Assembly: GCA_017462755.1 (NCBI GenBank) | Contig: JAFTQM010000045.1 | Span: 1-64,000, forward strand | Direction of reading: 5' to 3' | Length of the DNA: 64,000 nucleotides | DNA from: Lachnospiraceae bacterium | GTDB taxonomy: Bacteria > Bacillota > Clostridia > Lachnospirales > Lachnospiraceae | Shown here: positions 35,939 through 45,034 of the stretch, in pieces | Numbering within the stretch: position 1 is the stretch's first letter | Layout of the letters: every line of letters begins with the position of its first letter | Position numbers and translations under genes: made by a program | The notes under the pieces: generated by a model | Told to the model about the DNA's origin: nothing | The model's database searches: none | Seen by the model: the letters and a program-made list of their open reading frames with translations, nothing else

Positions 35939-37387
35939 ATGAAACTGAGAAAGGTATTGGCACTGGGTCTGGCAGCAAGCTTGACCTTTTCCATGACAGG
36001 CTGTGGAAGTAAAGAAGAGGATTCCAAGGAATCCGGCAGCAACACCGAAAATAACACCGGCAGTAGTGCAACCACAGGAGGAGAGACAAGCGGTACATCC
36101 GGAAACGATGCAGATGCAGCGAAGGGCGACCTGACCTACGCAAGTGTTGTATTGGGAGAAAGCTACACAGACCTTAAGACATCGATTAAGTGGATTCACC
36201 ACAAGACGGATCGTGAAGAGGATGGTACCATTAAGGCATATATTGCTGAATTCAACAAGCTGTATCCGAACATCACGGTTACGACAGAGGGTATTACAGA
36301 TTATCAGGAGGATTCGCTGCTTCGTTTATCGAATGGTGACTGGGGTGATATCATGTTCATTCCGTCCGTAGAGAAGGCAGAGCTTTCGTCCTACTTCATT
36401 CCGTTTGGAACTACTGCGGAGATGGATACATTGATTAATTTTGCAGATAACTGGGAGTATAACGATAACTGCTATGGTATCGGTTATATGGGAAATGCAC
36501 AGGGACTTCTTTACAATGCAGCAGTGTTTGAGAAGGCAGGTGTAACAAAGCTTCCTACCACGCCGGACGAATTGATTGCAGCATTAAAGCTGATTGACGA
36601 AAATACCGATGCGATTCCGTTGTACACCAATTATGCAGCAGGCTGGACCATGGGTGGTCAGTGGGATGCATACCTTGGTGCTATTACGACCGGCAGCACC
36701 ACCTGGTTAAATCAGGAATTTGTACATACGGCAGAGCCTTTTGCAAACAACGGAAACGGTACGGGAGCATATGCTCTGTATAAGATTCTGTACGATGCAG
36801 TTGCACAGGGTCTTACGGAGGAAGACTACACCACAACGGACTGGGAAGGCTGTAAGGCAATGATTAACAATGGCGAAATCGGTTGTATGGTGCTGGGCTC
36901 CTGGGCAGTAGCACAGATGAAGGCAGCAGGCAGTAACCCGGATGATGTTTGCTACATGCCGTTCCCAATTACAGTAGATGGTGTACAGTATGCTACGGCA
37001 GGTCCGGACTACTGCTACGGTATCAATGTAAACTCTTCGGCAGAAAAGCAGGCAGCAGCAATGGTATTTGTAAAGTGGATGGTAGAGAAGTCCGGCTGGT
37101 GTGATTTTGAGGGTGGTTATCCGATTTCCAAGACCGCACCTACTTCCTTCGCATTTGAAGGTGTAAAGATTGTTTCGAATGAGGCTGCATTGGCAGGTGA
37201 AGAAGACTACATGAATATGATGAACAGCGAGAGTGAGTTGTCCTTCAATGCAGGCGGTGATGCGAAGGTACAGAGAATCGTAGAGGCAGCAGCGACCGGA
37301 GAAAAGACCTTTGATGAGATTATGGAGGAATGGACCAAGGCATGGAACGATGCGCAGAAAGAGTGTGAAATCGAGGTTCTTCACTAA
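35939..37387 (+). CDS. Extracellular sugar-binding lipoprotein (ABC family 1)
   Basis: 482 residues, AGGAGG site. The lipoprotein signal ends FSMTGCGSK. A Ser/Gly/Thr/Asn-rich linker (25-60) precedes the binding domain with the fold of family 1 solute-binding proteins (SWAVAQMKAAGS, YGINVNSSAEKQAAAMVFVK). It captures an oligosaccharide or sugar outside the membrane for the two permeases downstream. The sugar is unknown. A hairpin follows before the permease genes. Confidence 0.9.
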   Translation: MKLRKVLALGLAASLTFSMTGCGSKEEDSKESGSNTENNTGSSATTGGETSGTSGNDADAAKGDLTYASVVLGESYTDLKTSIKWIHHKTDREEDGTIKAYIAEFNKLYPNITVTTEGITDYQEDSLLRLSNGDWGDIMFIPSVEKAELSSYFIPFGTTAEMDTLINFADNWEYNDNCYGIGYMGNAQGLLYNAAVFEKAGVTKLPTTPDELIAALKLIDENTDAIPLYTNYAAGWTMGGQWDAYLGAITTGSTTWLNQEFVHTAEPFANNGNGTGAYALYKILYDAVAQGLTEEDYTTTDWEGCKAMINNGEIGCMVLGSWAVAQMKAAGSNPDDVCYMPFPITVDGVQYATAGPDYCYGINVNSSAEKQAAAMVFVKWMVEKSGWCDFEGGYPISKTAPTSFAFEGVKIVSNEAALAGEEDYMNMMNSESELSFNAGGDAKVQRIVEAAATGEKTFDEIMEEWTKAWNDAQKECEIEVLH

Positions 37388-37450
37388 TTCGTAAGGAATG
37401 TAATCAAGTAAGTACTTTATTGGTTGTTAGAAGTAAAGAATGAGACAGCT

Positions 37451-37484
37451 ATGAGCCAAGGCGAAACAGAATCCCTTGGCTCAT
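37451..37484 (+). terminator. Hairpin between binding-protein and permease genes
   Basis: An 11-bp perfect stem (ATGAGCCAAGG and complement) with a 12-base loop is not followed by a T tract. It is more likely an mRNA-stabilising or partial-attenuation element that keeps the binding protein in excess than a full terminator. Confidence 0.6.
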
Positions 37485-37503
37485 ACTATAGGGAGAGATT
37501 ACT

Positions 37504-38508
37504 ATGAAAACGAGTCGTGTGCAGAAAAAAAGCAGAAGAACGCTGGGAACGTGGGTAAAAAGCCGGGATGGACAGAAGGTATTTTTGTTCATCAGCTTTA
37601 TGACCATTCCGCTTCTGCTCTTATTTACGTTTACTTATCTTCCGTTTGCGGAGATGTTTGGATTTAGCTTTTTGGATATGAAATATACAGGCGCAAGGGA
37701 GTTTGTCGGTCTGAAAAATTATATGAAGGTGTTTCAGCGGGAGGACTGCTTTAAAGCGTTGAAGCTCAGTCTGTATTATATGGGCGGCTCCATCGTGCAG
37801 CTGGTGCTTTCCCTGTATCTGGCGACGGTTTTGAGCTTTAAGGTAAAGGGCGGCAATATTTTCGAGGGCTTTATGTTTTTCCCGTACCTGATTAATGGTA
37901 TTGCCATTGGTTTTATTTTTAAGTTCTTTTATACCAGAGGCTTTGTATTTGATACGGTGCTGCAGTGGTGTGGCTTCGAATTGGAAAATCTGCCGTATTG
38001 GCTGAGAGACCAGAGCATCAATAATATATCGCTGGTAGCCACCTCGGTCTGGCGCTATTTCGGCCAAAACATGGTTTTATTTATCGGTGCAATTATGTCG
38101 GTGGACGGAGAGCTTTACGAAGCGGCGCAGTTGGATGGAGCGAGTAAGACGCAGCAATTTCGATATATTATTTTGCCGAGCATCAAGACCATCATTACGT
38201 TAAATGTGATATTGTCCATATCCGGTTCGATTAGCGCATTTGAACCATCGTATGTCATTACCGGCGGTTCGAACGGTACAGGAACGTATTTTGTCGTGAT
38301 GCATGAGATTGCTCATACGCAGCAAAAGGTTGGTCTGGCATCTGCCATGGCGATTATTCTGTTGCTGATTATCATAGCGGTAACGGTATTGCAAAAGCTG
38401 TTCTTTAAATACGTGTTCCGGAGTGCAGAGGAGGAAGATCCGAATGCCGCAAGGAAGCGTGAAAAGATGCTGGCAAAAATGGCGAGAAGAAAGGTTGGTA
38501 GAGCATAA
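37504..38508 (+). CDS. Sugar ABC transporter permease (CUT1, MalF-like)
   Basis: 334 residues. Six transmembrane helices from about residue 35, with the EAA loop LYEAAQLDGASKTQQFRYII. MsmF/UgpA-type permease of the family 1 sugar ABC importers. GGGAGAG precedes the ATG. Its stop overlaps the ATG of the partner permease by one base. The C-terminal 25 residues are basic and helical. Confidence 0.92.
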   Translation: MKTSRVQKKSRRTLGTWVKSRDGQKVFLFISFMTIPLLLLFTFTYLPFAEMFGFSFLDMKYTGAREFVGLKNYMKVFQREDCFKALKLSLYYMGGSIVQLVLSLYLATVLSFKVKGGNIFEGFMFFPYLINGIAIGFIFKFFYTRGFVFDTVLQWCGFELENLPYWLRDQSINNISLVATSVWRYFGQNMVLFIGAIMSVDGELYEAAQLDGASKTQQFRYIILPSIKTIITLNVILSISGSISAFEPSYVITGGSNGTGTYFVVMHEIAHTQQKVGLASAMAIILLLIIIAVTVLQKLFFKYVFRSAEEEDPNAARKREKMLAKMARRKVGRA

Positions 38509-39353
38509 TGCAATTAAGAAGAATCAAAAGAATTCTGATTGGATTCTTGAAATATTTGTCGCTGCTGTTCTGTTCCTTTGTGGCAGTACTGCCGATTGTG
38601 TCCTGCGTAATTACAGCCTTCAAAACAGAAGAGGAGTATATGCAGACGAATGTAATGGAGCTTCCGCAGAGCTGGTTCAATCTGGACAATTTCGTGCAGG
38701 CATTTGAGCGTGCCAACATGGGAAAAGCATTTTTTCATTCACTGGTTATCCTGTTTTTCGTGCTGGTTGTTTCGGTCGTGGTAGGAACGCAGCTGGCATA
38801 TGTGCTGAACCGGTTTAAGTTTCCGGGCAATGGATTGATTCGCAATCTGTTTTTGTTTGCTTCTCTGCTTCCGGGAGTTGCCATGCAGGTAGCGGTATAT
38901 TCGATTATGCACGATTTGAATTTTATCAATTCGCTTCCGGGCTACATTATCATGATGTGCGGAACGGATGTTATCTCGATTTATATTTATATCCAGTTCT
39001 TTGAAAATATTCCGGAGTCACTGGATGAGTCGGCGATTGTGGACGGAGCCTCTTATTTTAAGATTTTTTACCGGATTTTGTTGCCGCTTTTAAAGCCGGC
39101 AATTGTGACCTCTTGTATTTTGAAGGGGGTAAATACCTACAATGAGTATTACAATGCAAATCTTTATTTGCAGGATAAGAAGGCACTGCCTACGGTTGCC
39201 ACCTCCTTATATACCTTTGTGGGGCCGTTGGGAAGCAAGTACAATCTGATTTGTGCCGGTGTGATTATTTCCCTGCTTCCGGCACTGGTGGTGTTTATAA
39301 CCTGCCAAAAGCAGATTTACAGCGGTCTGACCTCCGGAGCGGTAAAAGGATAA
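38508..39353 (+). CDS. Sugar ABC transporter permease (CUT1, MalG-like)
   Basis: 281 residues with six transmembrane helices and the EAA loop DESAIVDGASYFKIFYRILL. It forms the channel with the preceding subunit. No ATPase gene is present in the operon, so a shared MsmK-type ATPase encoded elsewhere is expected, as in many Firmicutes. Confidence 0.92.
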   Translation: MQLRRIKRILIGFLKYLSLLFCSFVAVLPIVSCVITAFKTEEEYMQTNVMELPQSWFNLDNFVQAFERANMGKAFFHSLVILFFVLVVSVVVGTQLAYVLNRFKFPGNGLIRNLFLFASLLPGVAMQVAVYSIMHDLNFINSLPGYIIMMCGTDVISIYIYIQFFENIPESLDESAIVDGASYFKIFYRILLPLLKPAIVTSCILKGVNTYNEYYNANLYLQDKKALPTVATSLYTFVGPLGSKYNLICAGVIISLLPALVVFITCQKQIYSGLTSGAVKG

Positions 39354-39391
39354 AGGTTTCGCAAAGCGGAAAGGAGCAGGAAAGAGTCGGT

Positions 39392-41464
39392 ATGAAGGAA
39401 AGGACGGGAAGAAAAAAGAAGCGGAGTATTCGAAGAACACTGCTGGCAGCCTTTATGGTGCCGGTAGTGCTGATGGTCGTGTTGGGAGTGGTATCCTATC
39501 AGACAGCGTCTTCGGGAATTATCACCAAATATAAGGAGTCGGCGGTGTCTACGGTGGCAGCAGTGGGGGTATACTGCGAGCTGATTTGTGATTCGGTAGA
39601 AAACAAAGCCTTGGAGCTGGTATCCAATAGTGATTTAGGGGAGTATTACAATAAATATTATAAGAAGGATAATTCCGAGGCACTGGAAATACTTCGGAAT
39701 GCAAAGACGCTGATAAAGAATGCAAAGGCAACCAATACCTATGTGCATAGTGTTTCGGTCATTCCGGAATCCGGAAGCTATGTGACGACACTGACCGGAA
39801 GCATGTCGGCGAATCCGGCGGAGGATTTTCGGCAGACCGCAGAGGGAAGCTTTTTTGAAACCAATCATACGCGCATGAATGCGTGGATGGGGTATCACAG
39901 TTATCTAGATGAGCACCTGGGGATTGAGGAGCAGGAATATGCACTGACCTTTTACCAAAAGCTTGCCAAATCGGAATCGTATCTGATTATGGATATTGGT
40001 ATGGAGGTTACGCTTAACATGCTGGCACAGATGGATTTTGGAGCGGGAAGTGTCAAGGCGCTGATTTCGGCGGATGGCAGAGAGATTGCATATGTGCAGA
40101 CTGAGGATGTGACCGAGAGAGTGTTGGCGGAGAAAAGCTGGTTTGTCGGAACGGAGTTCTATGAAGCGACAAGGGGAGCAACAGAAATCGGAACTCATGA
40201 GGTGTCGATAGACGGGGATGTGTATGTCTATCTGTATACACCGGTAGGAAAAACCGGAGCAATGATTTGTGCATTGATTCCGAAAGCGAACTTGCTGGGA
40301 CAGGTAGGAAGCATCAAGGATATTACCTTGATTATGGTAATCTGTGCAGTCCTGGCTGCGCTTGGAATCGGTACGGTGATTTCGACCGGAATCAGTAAAA
40401 CCGTAAGACAAATCGGTAATAATCTGACAGTAGTATCCGAAGGCGATTTTTCGCGTGATTTCCAAACAAAGCGGAAGGATGAATTTCGTGAATTGACGGG
40501 AAGTCTGAATGATATGATTCGAAACGTGCGCCGGCTGATGCAGAACATGAAACAGTTCGGAACGAAGGTAAATGCGTTGTCTGGTACGGTATCCGAGCAG
40601 ACGGGAGGCATCAATGCTTCCATGCAGGATATTGCACGAGCAATGGAGCAGGTAGCAATCGGAGTACAGGATCAGGCGGTTGATACGGAAAAAAGCAATG
40701 AGAATATGCTTTCCTTCACGCAGAGTATCGGCTTGGTGACGCTGGAAGCGGAGCAGATGGAGCAGACGGCGGATAAAGCGATTGATGTAGTAGAACAGGG
40801 CATTGGTATTGTACAAGAATTGAGTGAAAAGACGGATACCACAGTATCTCTGACCAAGGTGTTAGTAAAGGATATCGAAGAGGTACAGCGCAATTCAGAG
40901 GAAATCAAGAGTGTGGTAAATGTAATCCATGATATAGCGGAGCAAACGAATTTGCTTTCGTTAAATGCTTCGATAGAAGCGGCTAGAGTCGGTGTCGAGG
41001 GACGGGGCTTTGCAGTTGTAGCGGAAGAAATTCGCACGCTGGCGGACCAGTCGAAGAAATCCGGCGAAAAAATCCGTGTAATGGTAGAACTGATTGGCGC
41101 GACTGCGGATAAAACAACAAAATCGGCATGGGAAACAGAAAACATGGTGAACGAACAGGCGAAGGCGTTGGCGGAAACGGTAGATATGTTTCATCAGATT
41201 CAGACCTGTGTCAGAGCTATGGTAGAGGGAATCCATGTCGTGACGGAACGAGTGGCAGAGGGGATGGAAGGCAAAGGCAATGTGGAAGCCTCTCTTCAGA
41301 ATATTTCTGCCGTATCCCAAGAGGTAGCGGCATCTACACAGGAGGTTACCGATACCTTGGGAGAGCAGGTGGCAGTCATGCAAGACCTTAAGCTTAAGGT
41401 AGAGGAGCTGCGCGCAGAGGCAATCGAGTTGGATAAGTCTATGGACAAATTCCGACTGGAGTAG
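39392..41464 (+). CDS. Methyl-accepting chemotaxis protein (dCache-like)
   Basis: 690 residues. A transmembrane helix (20-42) precedes a large extracellular Cache-type sensor (45-305). A second helix (TLIMVICAVLAALGIGTVIS), HAMP, and the signalling domain ([19 protein letters not shown]) follow. It starts 38 bases after the sugar permease gene, so its ligand is plausibly a sugar or sugar-loaded binding protein. The tip has Val where others have Ala (AARVG). The 5' boundary is chosen at ATG after AAGGAGCAGGAAAG. Confidence 0.92.
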   Translation: MKERTGRKKKRSIRRTLLAAFMVPVVLMVVLGVVSYQTASSGIITKYKESAVSTVAAVGVYCELICDSVENKALELVSNSDLGEYYNKYYKKDNSEALEILRNAKTLIKNAKATNTYVHSVSVIPESGSYVTTLTGSMSANPAEDFRQTAEGSFFETNHTRMNAWMGYHSYLDEHLGIEEQEYALTFYQKLAKSESYLIMDIGMEVTLNMLAQMDFGAGSVKALISADGREIAYVQTEDVTERVLAEKSWFVGTEFYEATRGATEIGTHEVSIDGDVYVYLYTPVGKTGAMICALIPKANLLGQVGSIKDITLIMVICAVLAALGIGTVISTGISKTVRQIGNNLTVVSEGDFSRDFQTKRKDEFRELTGSLNDMIRNVRRLMQNMKQFGTKVNALSGTVSEQTGGINASMQDIARAMEQVAIGVQDQAVDTEKSNENMLSFTQSIGLVTLEAEQMEQTADKAIDVVEQGIGIVQELSEKTDTTVSLTKVLVKDIEEVQRNSEEIKSVVNVIHDIAEQTNLLSLNASIEAARVGVEGRGFAVVAEEIRTLADQSKKSGEKIRVMVELIGATADKTTKSAWETENMVNEQAKALAETVDMFHQIQTCVRAMVEGIHVVTERVAEGMEGKGNVEASLQNISAVSQEVAASTQEVTDTLGEQVAVMQDLKLKVEELRAEAIELDKSMDKFRLE

Positions 41465-41500
41465 TCTAAGGAAGCACTGATTAGTTCAGTGCTTCCTTGT
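41465..41500. repeat. Palindromic intergenic repeat, copy 2
   Basis: Near-perfect palindrome centred on CACTGATTAGTTCAGTG with AAGGAAG arms, starting immediately after the chemoreceptor stop codon. It matches the reverse complement of copy 1 at 16587. It may fold as a terminator between convergent genes. Confidence 0.7.
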
Positions 41501-41503
41501 GAT

Positions 41504-42325
41504 TTACGAGGTCGGCTTGCGCAATGGACAATCGGACATACAAATCTTGTTGTTCAAAACGTTCAGTCCGCAGTCTGCCAGATAATCCTGCAGGATAGGG
41601 AGCGACTGGGACGAGGTTGGTCCGATGATAATCTCGCCTACAAGGTCGGACAGATGCATATTGAGCTTGCTGCACATCCGGTTTAGGTTCAGTGGATAGT
41701 ATTTTTTGATGCGGTCCATGGTTACATGATACTTCGGCTCTACCGCAAATTCGTTGGAAATGAAAGGCGAAACGACCAGACGGGATTCGCGTTCGCTCGA
41801 AAAGGACGGATGCTTAAAGGCAGCGGACTGTATCCACGCCTCGGTCATCAACCCCTGTAGTGCAGGCATGATTTCGGTAAAATCGTCGGTCTGCTGCATC
41901 AGACGGTAAAAATCATCGACCAGACGATGCTCATGCATATCCGCCTGATAATATACCTCCTGCAAGGAGATGGCGCCGCCAATCATTTTCTGCATCAAAT
42001 CCTCGTGAAATGCGATGCAGACGCCTTGTCCGAAATGGCCGTAGCGCTCCCACTGGGAAGCATCGTCGCGGTATTTGGAAAAGCAGGCGGCATAGGCAGA
42101 ATAGTGAAATTCCTTTTCTAATTCTTTGTGAAAAAAAGCCTCTGCCTGACGGATTTTCCGCTCGTCACCATCGTTGCACAGGTGCTCGATTACCGCCTTG
42201 CAGATACCGTTCATGAACAGACGCATTTCGGAAGCGTCGTTCATGTTCAGAATGTTGTTAAGTCGTAGCTCTGCACAGCGGATAATACCGTCGAATGCAG
42301 CAAAGTCAGTATAATGATATAGCAT
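41504..42325 (-). CDS. DUF2971 family protein
   Basis: 273 residues, ATGGAGGTAAGC before the ATG. Opening LYHYTDFAAFDGIIRCAELR and middle YAACFSKYRDDASQWERYGH, with the late (SSERESRLVVSPF) segment, match the DUF2971 family. The function is unknown, though members are often found beside defence or stress genes. It lies 2 bases after the NUDIX gene's stop and shares its transcript. Confidence 0.85.
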   Translation of the reverse strand: MLYHYTDFAAFDGIIRCAELRLNNILNMNDASEMRLFMNGICKAVIEHLCNDGDERKIRQAEAFFHKELEKEFHYSAYAACFSKYRDDASQWERYGHFGQGVCIAFHEDLMQKMIGGAISLQEVYYQADMHEHRLVDDFYRLMQQTDDFTEIMPALQGLMTEAWIQSAAFKHPSFSSERESRLVVSPFISNEFAVEPKYHVTMDRIKKYYPLNLNRMCSKLNMHLSDLVGEIIIGPTSSQSLPILQDYLADCGLNVLNNKICMSDCPLRKPTS

Positions 42326-42327
42326 GC

Positions 42328-42981
42328 TTACCTCCATAAATCGGATATAAAGTACATAATAGCTGCCCAGGTATATACGGAGAAAAAGATTCCGTCGGAA
42401 TCGGTTCCGGTTTTTAATATACTGCGGGCAGCTTCTTTTGTAAGAAGCTCAAAGCCGTCGAAGCGTTCGCAGCCTAAGGCACCGTCCTGTGACAGGGCAG
42501 CGGTGTCGGCAAGGTTCAGTACGGCACATACGAGGGCGTTGCTCTCGTCCGTCATGCCCGGAGAAGAAAACAAAAGCGGACTGACGATGTGCAGGTTATC
42601 GGCTGCGGAAATATCCAGTCCGGTTTCTTCTTTAATTTCGCGGAGTGCGGTGGTGAGAATCGGGTTCTCGGTTATTTCGTCCTCGGCATCCAACAGACCG
42701 GCAGGCGGGCTGAGCAGAAACTGACCGGCAGGGTAGCGGTATTCGCGACTCAATAAAAGCTTCGGTTCATCGTCGGCAATGTTTAAGATAACGATGCAGG
42801 TAACAGCGTCCGGCAGTGCTTTTTTAAATTCCTCGTCGGATTTGACCGCCATCAGCTTGTCGAGCGGTCTGCGGGTAGCATCGTAATAGTGTCTGCCCGG
42901 CTCGTATTGCAGGTCAAAGACCTTGATAAATTTGGATTCGAATAGTGTTGCGACATTTTCCTTTTTGATAATTGGTTTCAT
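42328..42981 (-). CDS. NUDIX hydrolase (ADP-ribose pyrophosphatase-like)
   Basis: 217 residues. The NUDIX helix is present but with a short insert (GLLDAEDEITENPILTTALR then EIKEETGLD), so the conserved glutamates of REIKEETG are intact. An LLSREYRYPAGQFLLSPPAG segment precedes it, as in ADP-ribose pyrophosphatases. Probably hydrolyses a nucleoside diphosphate linked to another moiety. The downstream DUF2971 gene is coupled to it. Confidence 0.88.
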   Translation of the reverse strand: MKPIIKKENVATLFESKFIKVFDLQYEPGRHYYDATRRPLDKLMAVKSDEEFKKALPDAVTCIVILNIADDEPKLLLSREYRYPAGQFLLSPPAGLLDAEDEITENPILTTALREIKEETGLDISAADNLHIVSPLLFSSPGMTDESNALVCAVLNLADTAALSQDGALGCERFDGFELLTKEAARSILKTGTDSDGIFFSVYTWAAIMYFISDLWR

Positions 42982-43114
42982 AAGCAGGCCTCATTTCTGT
43001 ATTGTTGTGTACCATGTTTTGGCGGCAAGAATATTAGTGTTTCCTTTAGATCTATTATAAATCCGGGGAAGGTACAAATCAATGTTCATTTTGGAAACTA
43101 AAAAAAATTAGTGC

Positions 43115-43143
43115 TTGATCTTTTGGTTATATTTTGGTATACT
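43115..43143 (+). promoter_or_regulatory. Sigma-A-type promoter of the yjfB-like gene
   Basis: TTGATC and TATACT separated by 17 bases, about 70 bases upstream of the small motility protein gene. Confidence 0.6.
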
Positions 43144-43215
43144 ATAAAAAAAGAAAAGGGAAATTTGTATATTGTAGATTTGTTTGAAAGGAAGCCTTTG
43201 GAAAGGGGGATGTGT

Positions 43216-43413
43216 ATGGATATTGCAGCTTTATCGATGAGTATGGCGCAGACAAATGTGATGACGCAGGTGGGTACCGCAGTTCTTGCGATGGGACTGG
43301 ATACCATAGAGCAGACCGGAGCCGGTGTGGTAGATTTGATTAGTGAATCGACACAGGCGATGGAACGGTCGGTTAACCCGAATTTGGGTGGAAATATTGA
43401 TATTTTGGTGTAA
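43216..43413 (+). CDS. YjfB-like motility-associated small protein
   Basis: 65 residues, AAAGGGGGATGTGT before the ATG. Sequence DIAALSMSMAQTNVMTQVGT then QAMERSVNPNLGGNIDILV matches the YjfB/putative motility protein family of Firmicutes, whose genes are regulated with flagellar genes. It ends with an NPNLG-type tail. Function unknown; probably a motility or flagellar accessory protein. Followed by a strong terminator, so monocistronic. Confidence 0.8.
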   Translation: MDIAALSMSMAQTNVMTQVGTAVLAMGLDTIEQTGAGVVDLISESTQAMERSVNPNLGGNIDILV

Positions 43414-43422
43414 AGGCGTATT

Positions 43423-43454
43423 CGGCGGGGAAGTCCCCGCCGTTTTTTTTTTTT
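43423..43454 (+). terminator. Strong intrinsic terminator
   Basis: A perfect 8-bp GC-rich stem (CGGCGGGG / CCCCGCCG) with an AAGT loop and a run of 12 Ts. Confidence 0.95.
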
Positions 43455-43479
43455 TACAAAATAGTGCCAATAATTAAAA

Positions 43480-43508
43480 TTGACAATCAGATGGATTGAT
43501 GATACAAT
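43480..43508 (+). promoter_or_regulatory. Promoter of the small HTH gene
   Basis: TTGACA and TACAAT with 17-base spacing, 35 bases upstream of the gene at 43544. Confidence 0.65.
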
Positions 43509-43543
43509 AGTGTCAAAAATAATATGGGCACAGCGAGGGAAGT

Positions 43544-43813
43544 ATGATAAAAACGTTGGAAGAAGCATTGAAGTATATTAGTGAACTAGAGGCAGAGAAT
43601 GCAGAATTACGAGTAGAACTGGAACATTACAGGTCAAGAAAGCGTGCTGGACGTAAGAAGCACGATGATGCATGGGCTGCTTCTTACAGTGATTTTGCTG
43701 CAAAATATGAGGGAGGTATGACAATTATGGAGATTGTCAACCAAGGAAAGATTAGCAGAAGAACAGCATACCGATATAAGGCTTATTACGAAATGCAAAA
43801 AAAGGAGCAGTAA
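43544..43813 (+). CDS. Small coiled-coil and helix-turn-helix protein
   Basis: 89 residues. The first 35 form a leucine-zipper-like coiled coil (LKYISELEAENAELRVELEH). A basic RKRAGRKKH and a resolvase-type HTH follow (MTIMEIVNQGKISRRTAYRY), similar to the C-terminal DNA-binding part of serine recombinases. It lacks the recombinase catalytic domain. Likely a small DNA-binding regulator, and possibly the remnant or accessory of a mobile element. It precedes an ORF6N phage-type gene. Confidence 0.6.
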   Translation: MIKTLEEALKYISELEAENAELRVELEHYRSRKRAGRKKHDDAWAASYSDFAAKYEGGMTIMEIVNQGKISRRTAYRYKAYYEMQKKEQ

Positions 43814-43864
43814 AAAAGTAAGAGAGTATTTGTTTTGGGTTACAGAGGTATAAGTGGGGAGATT

Positions 43865-44860
43865 ATGCAGGAAAAAATGATTGATACATTAATAATGAAT
43901 CAGTGCGATGTGGAAAAGTTGATATATACAATCAGAGGGCAAAAAGTAATGCTGGACGTTGATTTAGCCAAGATATACGGATACGAAACGAAGGCATTTA
44001 ATCAGCAAGTTAAGCGAAACATAGAGAGATTTCCGGCCGATATGATGTTTCAGTTAAAGGATGATGAAGCAAAAGAACTTTCAAGGTCACAAATTGTGAC
44101 CTTGAACAAGGTGACGCGTGGAAAGAATATAAAATACAATCCGTATGCATTTACAGAGCAAGGCATATATATGCTAATGACAGTTCTTAAGGGAGAGCTT
44201 GCTGTAAAGCAAAGCATTATGCTTGTACGGATTTTTAAGGAGATGAAAGATTATATTTCGGATAGTAGTCATATGGTTATTTCTTCGGATGAGTTTAGTC
44301 GCCTTGCTGCAATTACTGCTCAAAACGCATTTGATATAACGAGGCTAAAGGAAACAATGGTTGAAAGGACGGAGTTGGAAAAATTCATTAAGTCTTTTAA
44401 TGATAAACGCATTGTTAAAGATTATATTATACTAAATGGTCAAACGGTGGAAGCGAATTTGGCATATTCTGAAATTTATGCAAAAGCCAAGAAAACAATT
44501 TTTGTTGTAGATAATTATATAGGACTCAAAACACTTAGTCTTTTAAAAGCAGCAAAACAGGGTGTTACTGCCATTGTTTTTAGTGATAATATAGGTAAAA
44601 TGCTTCGGCAGACAGACTACAATGATTTTGTGACGCAATATGGAAATCCGCAGATTTTGTTTCGAAAGACAAATGGTAAATTTCACGATAGGTACATAAT
44701 ACTGGATTATAAGACCAAGGCAGAAAAAATTTATCATTGCGGTGCATCATCTAAAGATGCGGGGAAAAAGGTAACATCAATCACACTGGTGGAAGATTAT
44801 GTGATATACCATTCTATGGTGGAGGAATTATTAAAGAATCCGATATTAGTATTGAATTAA
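43865..44860 (+). CDS. ORF6N-domain protein with PLD-like C-terminal domain
   Basis: 331 residues. ORF6N domain at about 10-110 (QKVMLDVDLAKIYGYETKAF, NPYAFTEQGIYMLMTVLKGE), common in phage antirepressor proteins. The C-terminal half (200-331) has a phospholipase D-like fold with KFHDRYIILDYKTK, an incomplete HKD motif (His present, Arg in place of Lys). This combination is found in phage- and island-encoded regulators. The start is one of several: the ATG at 43865 follows GGGGAG by 3 bases, while ATG at 43877 has better spacing to AGGA. Confidence 0.8.
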   Translation: MQEKMIDTLIMNQCDVEKLIYTIRGQKVMLDVDLAKIYGYETKAFNQQVKRNIERFPADMMFQLKDDEAKELSRSQIVTLNKVTRGKNIKYNPYAFTEQGIYMLMTVLKGELAVKQSIMLVRIFKEMKDYISDSSHMVISSDEFSRLAAITAQNAFDITRLKETMVERTELEKFIKSFNDKRIVKDYIILNGQTVEANLAYSEIYAKAKKTIFVVDNYIGLKTLSLLKAAKQGVTAIVFSDNIGKMLRQTDYNDFVTQYGNPQILFRKTNGKFHDRYIILDYKTKAEKIYHCGASSKDAGKKVTSITLVEDYVIYHSMVEELLKNPILVLN

Positions 44861-44902
44861 CAAGCGGATATAATAATATTGCAGAGAATGCCGATATATA
44901 CA

Positions 44903-44962
44903 ATGCAGGGAAGCGCAAAGCAGGAACTAAAGGTTGCTGTGATAAGCTTCTCTGCATTTTTC
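44903..44962 (+). terminator. Likely intrinsic terminator
   Basis: A 12-bp stem with one mismatch (ATGCAGGGAAGC / GCTTCTCTGCAT), a 31-base loop with possible internal pairing and TTTTTCT downstream. Confidence 0.6.
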
Positions 44963-45034
44963 TATGAAAGTCTTGTTGTTTTGGTAATATAGCGGTGGAG
45001 GTAAAGGAAATCGCTTTAAAAATGGAGGTCGGAT

